DNA from: Acidobacteriota bacterium
GTDB taxonomy: Bacteria > Acidobacteriota > Terriglobia > Terriglobales > Acidobacteriaceae
Length of the DNA stretch: 64,000 nt
NCBI GenBank assembly: GCA_023410055.1
Contig: JAEYQK010000055.1
Span: 28,416 to 92,415 of the forward strand
Direction: 5' to 3'
Below the pieces are notes generated by a model that saw only the letters and a list, made by a program, of their open reading frames with translations, made no database searches and was not told the DNA's origin. This document shows positions 25,179-33,113 of this stretch, piece after piece (the first letter of the stretch is position 1; each line of letters starts with the position of its first letter). The position numbers and the translations under genes were made by a program.

Positions 25179-25619
25179 ATGAACAGATGGTACAAAGTAG
25201 CCTTGATCGCCGCCGCTGTAATCTTGGCTGCGCTCTGCATTCGTGCCGCGACCAGTCCGGTGATCATGAGCTTCAAGGATCCGTCGGCAGTTGATCCGAG
25301 CGATGGGTTTTACGTTTGGTTCAGTCCTCTGCGAAGCCGTGGGCCGGAGCGCGTAGGGGACAGCTTCCTCGAGGCGCTCAAGCGCGGCGAATGTGGCACG
25401 GGAATCACCGCGGTCGCGCGTGACTACTGCGACAAAGAGAAGCGCGGCAAGATCACTCACTGGACGCTGGCCAACAGAGAAGACTTTTCAGACGACACGG
25501 TTACTCTGCAATACAAGATTTACGAAAACTACCAGGATAGCGACTGGCACTACGCCTGGATCACACTTAAGCCGGTTCGGGATAGTTGGGTGCCAGCGTA
25601 TTACGATACGTATTACTGA
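25179..25619 (+). CDS. Unknown secreted or anchored protein
   Basis: 146 residues with an N-terminal hydrophobic segment (VALIAAAVILAALCIRAA). The rest is soluble: DPSDGFYVWFSPLRSRGPER, ALKRGECGTGITAVARDYC, ITHWTLANREDFSDDTVTLQ, YKIYENYQDSDWHYAWITLK. The pair of Cys flanking GTGITAVARDY may form a disulfide. No family recognised. Close spacing with both neighbours suggests co-transcription. Confidence 0.62.
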   Translation: MNRWYKVALIAAAVILAALCIRAATSPVIMSFKDPSAVDPSDGFYVWFSPLRSRGPERVGDSFLEALKRGECGTGITAVARDYCDKEKRGKITHWTLANREDFSDDTVTLQYKIYENYQDSDWHYAWITLKPVRDSWVPAYYDTYY

Positions 25620-25637
25620 AAACGCAAAAGGCGAGTT

Positions 25638-26069
25638 ATGGCTGAGCCAACTTTGAGAATCCTCGGCGTCTATCGTCCGGTCATCACGGGCGAAGTTTTC
25701 AATGAGCAAAAAGAAATATGCGGAAGCGAGAAGGCGACAAAGGAGCATTTCGCGCACTTGGTGCTGGTTGAAGCTATCGTAGATGGAGTAGACGAACGTT
25801 TTCAGATGAGCGATTTCCGACAGGTCACGACGGAAGGTGGCGAGCAGGTCGTATACGACGAAGCCCTGTTAAGTCCTGATGGTGAGTCGGTATTAAAAAG
25901 AGATATGGATTGCGTTAGTGGCACGCCACCTTTGCGCTGCGCCTTTTATTTGCACTGCTTCGATGAAAGACAGCCGTTGCTGTGGACGTACGGAGAGGTT
26001 AGCTGTCCTCCTGTGGAAGACGTGCCGGAGCGGTTGCGGCAACTTGTTCCGTACTCTCCGACAGACTAG
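25638..26069 (+). CDS. Unknown soluble protein
   Basis: 143 residues, acidic, no signal peptide. ATG 25638 has AAAAGGCGAG upstream. Stretches such as LRILGVYRPVITGEVFNEQK, HFAHLVLVEAIVDGVDERFQ and FYLHCFDERQPLLWTYGEV alternate strands and turns, as in small immunity-type proteins, but no toxin gene is adjacent. Part of a run of small unknown genes from 24675 to 26408. Confidence 0.6.
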   Translation: MAEPTLRILGVYRPVITGEVFNEQKEICGSEKATKEHFAHLVLVEAIVDGVDERFQMSDFRQVTTEGGEQVVYDEALLSPDGESVLKRDMDCVSGTPPLRCAFYLHCFDERQPLLWTYGEVSCPPVEDVPERLRQLVPYSPTD

Positions 26070-26130
26070 TCCGGAGATTGACTTTGCCACCCTTGCTGCA
26101 CTAAGAGACGGTTCGCTAAGGAGTCCGCTC

Positions 26131-26408
26131 GTGAATACCTTCCGATGGGTTTTTGGTGGCGTGTTGATAGCTTTCTGGTTTGCTGTGCAACATTCAACGT
26201 CGCGATAGTAATCCGATGGGCAATTTCGAAGAAGCACTCATCCTCTATCCCGTTCACGGGCGGAGTCCTCGGGGCATTGGCGCTCTTCATCATTCCGAAT
26301 CAATTTTCAAGGTACTGGTTTTGGGTACCATTGGTCGTCGACATTGGATGTGTTCCACTGGCAGTACGTGACTTTGCTTACAGTATCTCGCACAGAAGTT
26401 TGAGATAA
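26131..26408 (+). pseudogene. Small membrane protein gene broken by a one-base deletion
   Basis: GTG 26131 has AAGGAG 7 bases upstream and begins VNTFRWVFGGVLIAFWFAV, but this frame stops at 26208. The next frame continues without interruption from about 26190 to 26408: ATFNVAIVIRWAISKKHSSS, IPFTGGVLGALALFIIP, YWFWVPLVVDIGCVPL. Restoring one G after 26195 (GCTGTGCAAC to GCTGTGGCAAC) joins the two into a 92-residue protein with about three membrane helices. Either a real decay event or a base-call error. Confidence 0.6.
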
Positions 26409-26412
26409 ACAT

Positions 26413-26441
26413 CCCCACCCTTCGCTGCGCGAAGGATGGGG
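26413..26441. repeat. Strong hairpin (family N), possible terminator
   Basis: CCCCACCCTTCGC, loop TGC.., GCGAAGGATGGGG. A second copy with the same arms lies at 50095-50127. It sits between two convergent genes. Confidence 0.65.
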
Positions 26442-26473
26442 CGTGCTTCCTTCTCGTTCAATTTTCTAAGTTC

Positions 26474-27889
26474 TCACTGCTTGTGACCCAGCATCCGATC
26501 GGCCCACGGCAAGAAGTACTTCCAGTTGGGGCCGTCGGTGTGTCCGCCGTCGTGCTGACGCCACGCTAATTGTCCATCCAGCAGGCCGGTGTTAACCGGA
26601 GGCATCTTGGCCGTGCGATAGTCTTCCGTCACGCCAATGTCCTTCGCGCCGAGCAGTCTGAATACTGGACCGGCGGCGACGGTCGCCATGAAACTGCCTT
26701 GCTGATCGAGCCACTTGGCGTCGCCCTTTTCGGGTATGCCGTAGCTGATGAAGGTCGCGCGCGGCGCGCAGAGAGCTATCAGTTGATGCGCATCCACGGG
26801 AATGTCGCCGGCGTTCTTGCTGCCGAACTTGGCTTCCGACGCGCCGTACTTCACGAAATTGCCGGCCATCCAGTGATACTCGCCCGAGCCGGTGAGGCTC
26901 TCGACGGCTTCTCCGAAGTTGCGCCGATGCAGCTTCGCGCCGCCTTCGCCCGACGATCCGACGAGAACGACGGCGAAGCGCTGATCGAACGCCATTGTGA
27001 CCAGGGCCGCCTTGCCGTAACGCGAGACGCCTTCGATGCCGACCTGCTTCGCATTGACAGCCTTGTCGGTCTCAAGATAATCGAGCGCACGCGACGCTCC
27101 CCAGCCCCACGCGCGTAGTGATCCCCAATCGTCCGGCTTGCGCGGCTGGCCCTTGTTGACCAGTCCGATGATGCCCTTGGTCAGACCCGCGCCGTTGTCG
27201 GCCTGAATGCTCGCCGTGTAGAGCTGCGCGTATCCCCAGCCGTCGGCAATCATCTGTTCGGTTGCCGGAGGATCGTTGCCCTGCATTGCTTTCAGCGCCG
27301 CCGGAGGGATCCTCATCGGCTGACCCGGTTGACCGAACGCAAACATGATCATCACGGGCACGGGCGCGGCCGCCTTCGCCGGCGTGACCAGCTTCATCTG
27401 TATGTCAACCTTGATCTGCGGACAGCCCGAGTTGTCGACGTGACCAGTGAGTTCCTTTTCGATCACCGGCAGCGAGCCGACGGTCGATTCCTTCGTGCTG
27501 GTGACGGTCCACGTGACCTTCGGGACGTTCTTGGGAACGCGGCCGAGCACTTCGCGCTCGAAGTCCTCGACGATCTCGGGACGGCGCTTCTTCCACCACA
27601 TGTCGGCCGTCGTGACCTTCTTGCCGTTCTTCAGCGTGAGCACTTCGGGAATGTTCGGGAACGGATTCGCCAGCGCCTCGTCGTAGTTGGCGTGGTTGGG
27701 CGCTTTCTCGTCACCGCTCGGGCCGGGGCGCACAGCCTTGATGCCAAGCTGGTCCATCATGTTCTGATGGTCCTGCTCGGCCGTCCATTCGACGGGCTTG
27801 CACTGGGCGAAGCCAATTTGGCTAAGAATGAAAAATGAAAGAATGCAGACAGCAAGGAAGAGCGTTTGCAACCGAGGTTTTGAAGGCAT
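26474..27889 (-). CDS. Glucuronoyl esterase, carbohydrate esterase family 15
   Basis: 471 residues, secreted (LFLAVCILSFFILSQIGFAQ). CE15 enzymes split ester bonds between lignin alcohols and 4-O-methyl-glucuronate on xylan. Family motifs: ALRAWGWGASRALDYL, nucleophile GVSRYGKA, VGSSGEGGAKLHRR, LCAPRATFISYG and the catalytic His in RQHDGGHTDGPNW. Residue length fits bacterial CE15. It goes with the xylosidase, esterase and arabinose genes further right as part of plant cell-wall use. Confidence 0.93.
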   Translation of the reverse strand: MPSKPRLQTLFLAVCILSFFILSQIGFAQCKPVEWTAEQDHQNMMDQLGIKAVRPGPSGDEKAPNHANYDEALANPFPNIPEVLTLKNGKKVTTADMWWKKRRPEIVEDFEREVLGRVPKNVPKVTWTVTSTKESTVGSLPVIEKELTGHVDNSGCPQIKVDIQMKLVTPAKAAAPVPVMIMFAFGQPGQPMRIPPAALKAMQGNDPPATEQMIADGWGYAQLYTASIQADNGAGLTKGIIGLVNKGQPRKPDDWGSLRAWGWGASRALDYLETDKAVNAKQVGIEGVSRYGKAALVTMAFDQRFAVVLVGSSGEGGAKLHRRNFGEAVESLTGSGEYHWMAGNFVKYGASEAKFGSKNAGDIPVDAHQLIALCAPRATFISYGIPEKGDAKWLDQQGSFMATVAAGPVFRLLGAKDIGVTEDYRTAKMPPVNTGLLDGQLAWRQHDGGHTDGPNWKYFLPWADRMLGHKQ

Positions 27890-28014
27890 TTACGGGATCT
27901 CCGGAAAGAGGATAGCCCATTAAGTTGAGGCCGGAAAGAGGAATGGCGAGCGGCGGATGCGGGAATACTTTGCCGTTTTCCAAACGCCAGCCATGAGCTA
28001 GAATTTCGCGGATC

Positions 28015-28443
28015 ATGAAAAGAGCTCTATTCGTTGTTCTTGCTGCCGTGATGTTTGGGGTGGTGGCAGTGTTGCGTCATCATTCGAGCGACATTGTGAG
28101 GGGCTTCGGTATCGTCGCAATGTCTGCGATGTGGTTCTCGCTGGCCTTCGCCATATCTATCACACCCTGGGAATGCAGCATGGAAAAGTGGAAATCGGTC
28201 AGAGAGCGCGGGCGCGGGCATTATGTGTTCGCGCAGGGTGGTTTTTGGCTGGCCTTCTTATCGCTCATGAGCCCGTCGTTCGAGTTTGCTGGAGGCGAGA
28301 TCAGGCCCTATGAGTGGTGGATCTGGGTGCCAGCCGGAATCTTGGCTGGTCCTGTTTTGCATTGGTGGGACTGGAAGCAGCGTGAGCGCAAGTTCCAGGA
28401 GTGGGAAAAGACCGGGCCTCTGCCGGAAGATGGCGTGGTGTGA
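28015..28443 (+). CDS. Unknown membrane protein
   Basis: 142 residues, about four hydrophobic segments (ALFVVLAAVMFGVVAVL, GIVAMSAMWFSLAFAISITP, GGFWLAFLSLMSPSFEF, WWIWVPAGILAGPVLHWW) with a charged end KQRERKFQEWEKTGPLPED. TAGAAT lies ten bases before the ATG, so the leader is very short. No family recognised. Confidence 0.65.
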   Translation: MKRALFVVLAAVMFGVVAVLRHHSSDIVRGFGIVAMSAMWFSLAFAISITPWECSMEKWKSVRERGRGHYVFAQGGFWLAFLSLMSPSFEFAGGEIRPYEWWIWVPAGILAGPVLHWWDWKQRERKFQEWEKTGPLPEDGVV

Positions 28444-28476
28444 CACAGTAGTGCGCTTCACTGTCAAACTCGTAAA

Positions 28477-28773
28477 GTGGTCGGATTCTCCGATGTTTCT
28501 ACAGGGGACCCGTCGATGGGCTGTGCCTATGGCCGGTTCATCCCAACGCAAGAATACAGTTGTATACAGCAGCACTGCGTCGCAGTTCGTGATAACTGGG
28601 TCCCGCTTGCAGGCCTGTCGGTCGAGGTTGCAGATGGACGACCGGTCCAATGCGCCGGCGGGTTTCAGATCGTCGATTGCAGCCCTGAACTCGGCGAGGA
28701 AGGAATCGAGCTTCATCTTCTCGGAATCACCGAGCCACGCTACGAAGAGTTGTTCCCAGGGATCCAATCATAG
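28477..28773 (+). CDS. Unknown small protein, start uncertain
   Basis: 98 residues from GTG 28477: VVGFSDVSTGDPSMGCAYGR, GLSVEVADGRPVQCAGGFQI, IELHLLGITEPRYEELFPG. The stretch reads like a folded strand-rich domain. The start is doubtful: GTG 28451 in another frame encodes VRFTVKLVK, which would join naturally (VKLVK then VVGFSD) if one G were added near 28476, so the gene may have lost a base. Confidence 0.45.
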   Translation: MVGFSDVSTGDPSMGCAYGRFIPTQEYSCIQQHCVAVRDNWVPLAGLSVEVADGRPVQCAGGFQIVDCSPELGEEGIELHLLGITEPRYEELFPGIQS

Positions 28774-28789
28774 AACGACGGACACAGCA

Positions 28790-29203
28790 CTAAGGCCTTC
28801 TGAGCTTGCGAAGCATTCGTGCCTCGTTCCGCTCAGTCTCAGAGAACTCAGCACAGCTCGTAAACACGTTTTGTTGCCCCTCTCGATGTCTCTTCTGCTT
28901 TCGGGCTTTCTTGCTCACTACGACCGCAAGAGGAGCGTCGGGCATCTTCTTAAAAGAATTGCGGGAGAGCTTCACGATGTGAGCTTTGGCGCGGGTTTCC
29001 ACATTCTCACCCTCGACTTCCGCTGCACCGTTTTTCAGGGTGCGAAGATCTCCCGCAACAATGCGACGGAGCGCCATGTGACTGCGCTGTTTCCCGCGAC
29101 GTATGTTCTTGCGGCTTGATGTCGGACATTCGCCGTATACGTTACGTCGATCTTTCAGTAAACTCTTGCGCTTCTTTTCCTGCGGGGACTTGATTTTGCT
29201 CAT
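28790..29203 (-). CDS. Conserved basic protein (MSKIKSPQEKK type)
   Basis: 137 residues, very rich in Lys and Arg. The N-terminus MSKIKSPQEKKRKSLLKDRR then NVYGECPTSSRKNIRRGKQR matches a pattern I have seen in many unrelated bacteria as a small unknown protein, usually with SRKNIPR. Basic character suggests nucleic-acid contact, but the function is unknown. Convergent with the previous gene and divergent from recQ. Confidence 0.62.
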   Translation of the reverse strand: MSKIKSPQEKKRKSLLKDRRNVYGECPTSSRKNIRRGKQRSHMALRRIVAGDLRTLKNGAAEVEGENVETRAKAHIVKLSRNSFKKMPDAPLAVVVSKKARKQKRHREGQQNVFTSCAEFSETERNEARMLRKLRRP

Positions 29204-29333
29204 AAGCGGTCATTATGTCGCTGTCTGGGGATAGTGTCGAGACATGCATTCGCTGGGGCAGTTCCAAAATCAGAACGACCGAACTATTCTGCTCCTATAT
29301 TCCCCCGAATGCTTTACTCTGCTTCTTCGGCCC

Positions 29334-30962
29334 ATGTATTCCATCGATCAAATACTTCATTCCGTTTTCGGTCACGAGCAGTTTCGTCCTCATCAGCGCG
29401 AGATCGTTCAGGACATCGTCGGCGGCCACGACGTCGTTTGCGTGATGCCGACCGGAGCGGGCAAGAGCCTGTGCTTTCAGCTTCCGGCGGTCGCGCTGCG
29501 CGGCTTAACCATCATCGTCTCGCCGCTCATCTCGTTGATGGCCGACCAGGTGCAACATCTGCGCAAGCTGCGAATTCCCGCGATGTACCTCAACGGCTCG
29601 CAGCCGTGGGACATCCAGCGCAAGGTGCTGACGAAACTGCAGGACGGCTTTCGCGGACTGCTCTACATCGCGCCCGAGCGCTTCTTTGTCGGATCGTTTC
29701 AGCGCCTGCTACCCGAGTTGAAACCGAGCCTCTTCGTCGTCGATGAGGCGCACTGCGTCAGTTTCTGGGGACACGACTTCCGCCCCGAGTACATGCGGCT
29801 GGCCGAAGTGCGCGAACAACTCGGATCGCCGACCACGGTTGCAGTCACCGCGACAGCCACGCCGCAAGTGCAGAAAGATATGGTCACGATGCTCGGCCTG
29901 AAGTCGCCGAAGCTGCACGTAACGGGATTCGACCGCCCGAACTTGGCATATACGTGTCGTTCGCTGGAAGGCTTTGGCGACAAAGATCAGGCGCTGCTGA
30001 GGTTCGTCAAAGCGAAGAAGGGAAGCGGCATTGTCTACTGCTCAACGCGCAAAGCGGTTGAAGAGCTGACGGCGTTGCTCGAAGACCAGTTTCCGGACCG
30101 CATCATCACCGGCTATCACGCCGGCATGAGCCAGGAGTCACGCGCCGCCAGCCAGAAGATGTTTATGAGGGAAGACGATTCCGTGGTGGTGGCGACGAAC
30201 GCCTTCGGCATGGGGATCAACAAGCCCGAGATACGCTTCGTCGTGCATTACAACCTGCCGGGCAGCGTAGAGGCCTATTACCAGGAAGCCGGCCGCGCCG
30301 GTCGCGACGGCAAGCCCGCGAATTGCCTGCTTTTCTACAACAGCCGCGACCTGCGCACGCAGGAGTTCTTTATCAACAACATCGGCGACAACAACTCGGC
30401 GCTGGGAAAGAAAGAAATCGAGAGCTTACAGAAGCACGCACGGCGGAAGCTGGATTTAATGGTTGATTATGCCTCGTCAATGAAATGTCGGCGCAGGCAG
30501 ATACTCGACTATTTCGGCGAGAGCACGGCTGTCGAAGGATGCGAGTGCGACGTGTGCCAGACGCTGGCGCACCATCGCTACAAGCCGGATGGGTTCAGAC
30601 ACGAGTTTCCAAGGAGGGAACGGACGGGGCACAGCCCCGTCCCTACACAGGCGTCGGAAGCGCGGACGGGACGCTCTCGCGACAGTCGTCGCGACGACGG
30701 CGCTACGAAGCGAGCGGCCGCAGAACCGGTAAGGCCTTTGGATCACGATGGCGAGGAGCGGTTCGAGCGCCTACGTAAAGTACGGATGGAAATGGCGACG
30801 AAGAACGGATGGCCTGCGTTCTGCATCATGCATGATCGTGTATTGAGGGAGGTCGCGCGTGAAGCACCCGAATCCGTCGAGGAGTTGGCTGCAATCAAAG
30901 GCGTGGGAATGACCAAGGCGGAGAAGTTCGGAGAGGCGTTCTTGGCAGTGATGAGAGACTAG
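29334..30962 (+). CDS. recQ: ATP-dependent DNA helicase RecQ
   Basis: 542 residues. Unwinds DNA 3'-5' in recombination repair. DEAH helicase core: GHEQFRPHQREIVQDI, Walker A MPTGAGKSL, VVDEAHCVSFWGHDFRPEY, helicase C ATNAFGMGINKPEIRFVVHY and QEAGRAGRDG. Zinc-binding RQC part: MKCRRRQILDYF and CECDVC. C-terminal HRDC-like helices VLREVAREAPESVEELAAIK. Between zinc region and HRDC, about 40 residues (from RERTGHSPVPTQAS on) are encoded by two repeat elements and replace the usual winged helix. ATG 29334 preferred to 29244, which adds 30 unlike residues. Confidence 0.94.
   Translation: MYSIDQILHSVFGHEQFRPHQREIVQDIVGGHDVVCVMPTGAGKSLCFQLPAVALRGLTIIVSPLISLMADQVQHLRKLRIPAMYLNGSQPWDIQRKVLTKLQDGFRGLLYIAPERFFVGSFQRLLPELKPSLFVVDEAHCVSFWGHDFRPEYMRLAEVREQLGSPTTVAVTATATPQVQKDMVTMLGLKSPKLHVTGFDRPNLAYTCRSLEGFGDKDQALLRFVKAKKGSGIVYCSTRKAVEELTALLEDQFPDRIITGYHAGMSQESRAASQKMFMREDDSVVVATNAFGMGINKPEIRFVVHYNLPGSVEAYYQEAGRAGRDGKPANCLLFYNSRDLRTQEFFINNIGDNNSALGKKEIESLQKHARRKLDLMVDYASSMKCRRRQILDYFGESTAVEGCECDVCQTLAHHRYKPDGFRHEFPRRERTGHSPVPTQASEARTGRSRDSRRDDGATKRAAAEPVRPLDHDGEERFERLRKVRMEMATKNGWPAFCIMHDRVLREVAREAPESVEELAAIKGVGMTKAEKFGEAFLAVMRD
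30621..30706. repeat. Two repeats (families D and E) inside recQ
   Basis: Family D, 30621-30652: hairpin GACGGGGCACAGCCCCGTC plus the tail CCTACACAGGC, identical over 32 bases to the reverse complement of 43332-43363 in rnr. Family E, 30657-30706: GAAGCGCGGACGGGACGCTC then TCGCGACAGTCGTCGCGACG, related to 53648-53700. Both are in frame. Confidence 0.85.
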
Positions 30963-31052
30963 GCGCAGCAGAGTGCCCTGGATAACGACGGTCTCACCCC
31001 GCTCAAGCCAAAGGCTGGCTTGAACGGGGCACCAACGGGAAAAGATCAACAA

Positions 31053-31098
31053 ATCATCAAATCACCCGATCACCCGATCACGCAATCACCCGATGATC
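31053..31098. repeat. ATCACCCG repeat (family G) at the kbl stop codon
   Basis: Units ATCACCCG / ATCACGCA repeat in tandem. On the minus strand ATCGGGTGA supplies the last codons and the stop of kbl. A 34-base stretch is shared with 43238-43272 inside rnr; looser relatives lie at 45411-45560. Confidence 0.75.
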
Positions 31099-32300
31099 CC
31101 TAGCCTCTTGCCGACACTGGCGAGTGTTTCCAGTGCCTGCTGAAGTTCGTCGTTGGTGTGCGTCGCCGTGACGATCGTGCGAATGCGCGCTTTGCCCTCG
31201 GGAACTGTCGGGAAGGCGATGCCGGTGGCCATCACGCCTTCTTTGAACAATTCGCGCGAGAACTCCATCGCAACACGACCTTCGCCCGTAATAATCGGCG
31301 TAATCGGTGTCTCCGACTTCGGCGTGCTCTGGCCACCGATGTTGAAGCCGAGATTGCCGAGTTCGCGCTTAAAGAAGTTCGTATTGTCCCAGAGTTGCTG
31401 AATGCGCTCGGGTTCCTGCTCCAGCACATCGAAGGCCGCTATGCACGTTGCAGCGACTGACGGCGGATGCGAGGTCGAGAACAGGAACGGCCTTCCACGA
31501 TGATAGAGAAACTCGATCAGATCGCGCGTACCGCAGACATATCCGCCAAGTGCACCGATAGCTTTCGATAGTGTGCCGACTTGGATGTCAACGCGGCCAT
31601 GCACGTTGAAGTGATCAATCGTTCCACGGCCATTGCGACCAAGCACGCCCGAAGCGTGCGCATCATCGACCATCATGATCGCGCCGTACTTCTCGGCCAG
31701 ATCGCAGAGACCGGGTAGCGGGCCGATATCGCCGTCCATCGAAAACACGCCGTCGGTGATGATTAGCTTGCGCCCGGGCTGGTCCTTGATGCTGGCCAAT
31801 TGCTCTTCGGCGTGCGCAAGGTCTTTGTGGCGAAAGACCAAAATCTTTGCCCGTGACAGCCGCGCACCGTCGATGATCGACGCGTGGTTCAACTCGTCGC
31901 TGACGATGAAATCTTCTTTGCCGAGAACAGCCGAGACGGTTCCCGCGTTCGCCGTGAATCCGGACTGGAAAACAACGCAGGCCTCGACGTTCTTGAAGCG
32001 CGCAATCTTCTCTTCCAATTGCATGTGCAGCGTCATCGTGCCGGCAATCGTGCGCACCGCACCTGAGCCGACGCCGTACTTCTTGGTCGCCGCCAGCGCG
32101 GCCTCGCGCAGCTTCGGATGCGTCGTCAGGCCGAGATAGTTATTCGACGCCAGATTGATGACCTTCTTCCCGTCGAACGTACACACCGGTGCCTGTTCAT
32201 CTTCAAGCACGCGCAGTTTGAAATACGTGCCGCGCTGCTTGAGGTCGTTCAACTGATCGGTCAAATACGAGAGCGGATTAGTGCGAGTTGTGGTCGGCAT
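31086..32300 (-). CDS. kbl: 2-amino-3-ketobutyrate CoA ligase
   Basis: 404 residues, PLP-dependent alpha-oxoamine synthase. Splits 2-amino-3-ketobutyrate with CoA into glycine and acetyl-CoA, the second step of threonine degradation; the partner tdh lies 800 bases upstream on the same strand. Motifs: NNYLGL, YGVGSGAVRTIAGT, SDELNHASIIDGARLSRA, VDDAHASGVLG and PLP lysine in GTLSKAIGALGGY. ATG 32300 follows GGAGATAG; the upstream ATG 32396 lacks support. BioF-like activity is less likely given tdh. The stop codon lies in a repeat. Confidence 0.92.
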   Translation of the reverse strand: MPTTTRTNPLSYLTDQLNDLKQRGTYFKLRVLEDEQAPVCTFDGKKVINLASNNYLGLTTHPKLREAALAATKKYGVGSGAVRTIAGTMTLHMQLEEKIARFKNVEACVVFQSGFTANAGTVSAVLGKEDFIVSDELNHASIIDGARLSRAKILVFRHKDLAHAEEQLASIKDQPGRKLIITDGVFSMDGDIGPLPGLCDLAEKYGAIMMVDDAHASGVLGRNGRGTIDHFNVHGRVDIQVGTLSKAIGALGGYVCGTRDLIEFLYHRGRPFLFSTSHPPSVAATCIAAFDVLEQEPERIQQLWDNTNFFKRELGNLGFNIGGQSTPKSETPITPIITGEGRVAMEFSRELFKEGVMATGIAFPTVPEGKARIRTIVTATHTNDELQQALETLASVGKRLGIIG

Positions 32301-32395
32301 TCTATCTCCATGCTGATAAATCGAGTAATGCTTGTCCCCAATTTCATTTTCGGTTGGCATGTGATCTACAAGGCGCTGAGACCTCGTAAAATGCA

Positions 32396-32446
32396 AGCCC
32401 CGCAGGGGCGAACATTCGGTTAGCCCGGCACCTCGGTGCCGGGTGA
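32396..32446. repeat. REP pair (family A) at 3' side of RAYT gene
   Basis: AGCCCCGCAGGGGCG (32396-32410), linker with CATTCGGT, then TAGCCCGGCACCTCGGTGCC and GGG (32421-32443). It ends two bases before the transposase stop codon. Confidence 0.85.
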
Positions 32447-32447
32447 T

Positions 32448-32882
32448 CTAGCCAAAGACGAATTTCGGGTCATAATCGACGCCACAGTTCTTCAGTAGAG
32501 TCGTGAATTCCTCTTCGAAATCCCGTTTTTTGTGATGCTCGGCCTGGGTTGTGATGTATTCCTTGACTGCGGGTAGCTGCGACGGGCTTACGCTGAACGC
32601 GCCATAGCCTTCCTGCCAACAGAAGCGAGGTCCCATCCATTTTGAGGAACTGCCCTTGAGCTTCTTTACCGCGTCGGCCAGGGAGATGGACGCGGGCAAC
32701 AACATTAGTATGTGAACGTGATTGGCGGTTCCGCCGACGGAGAGAGTAGAGAAGCCGGCGTGTTTAGCGATGCCGGTGAAATAAGCCCAGAGTTGCTCGC
32801 GTTTGTCGTCGCGGATGGTGTTGGCACGTTCTTTTGTGCTGAAGATGCAATGTACGAAATTGTTGGCGTAGGTATGAGCCAT
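32448..32882 (-). mobile_element. REP-associated tyrosine transposase (RAYT, IS200-like)
   Basis: 144 residues, Y1 HUH single-strand transposase. Motifs: NNFVHCIFSTKERANTI, HUH pair in ANHVHILMLLP, LKGSSSKWM and GPRFCWQEGYGAFSVSPSQL, catalytic Tyr in AVKEYITTQAEHHKKRDFEE, end LLKNCGVDYDPKFVF. RAYT proteins recognise and cut REP hairpins; here family A hairpins flank the gene on both sides with only 2 and 5 bases to spare. ATG 32882 has GGCAGAG upstream, itself at the edge of a hairpin. The gene separates kbl from tdh. Confidence 0.92.
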
Positions 32883-32886
32883 CTCT

Positions 32887-32973
32887 GCCGCCCCTACGGG
32901 GCTTGTTGATTTTCTTTACATGACCCAGCACTGAAGTGCTGGGCTGACCGAATTCCGGCCCTACGGGCCTGTG
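32887..32973. repeat. REP triplet (family A) at 5' side of RAYT gene
   Basis: GCCGCCCCTACGGGGCTTG (32887-32905), ACCCAGCACTGAAGTGCTGG (32923-32942), CCGGCCCTACGGGCCTG (32955-32971). Reverse-complement layout of 39935-39990 and 32396-32446. Confidence 0.85.
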
Positions 32974-33080
32974 ATTACGTTGCGTGCGACTTCTTCGTTC
33001 ACCCAATGGATTCGCCGCGAACGAATACCAACCCCCATCGTGCACCGGCACGTCAACTGCCACCGAGCACTGCCAAATTC

Positions 33081-33113
33081 CAATCCGCGTTTATCCGTGC
33101 AATCCGCGGTTAG
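33081..33113. repeat. ATCCGCGG repeat (family H) at the tdh stop codon
   Basis: CAATCCGCGTTTATCCGTGC followed by AATCCGCGGTTA. The last TTA is the complement of the tdh stop TAA (33110-33112). Confidence 0.65.

Noticed and set aside
27960..27990. LacI-type operator before the CE15 gene
   Set aside because: TTTGCCGTTTTCC has a CG centre but the halves are not inverted copies, unlike the three arabinose-cluster sites.
28286..29119. Open frame of 277 codons between 28.3 and 29.1 kb
   Set aside because: It overlaps three better frames on both strands; composition is Ser/Arg-rich with no domain.
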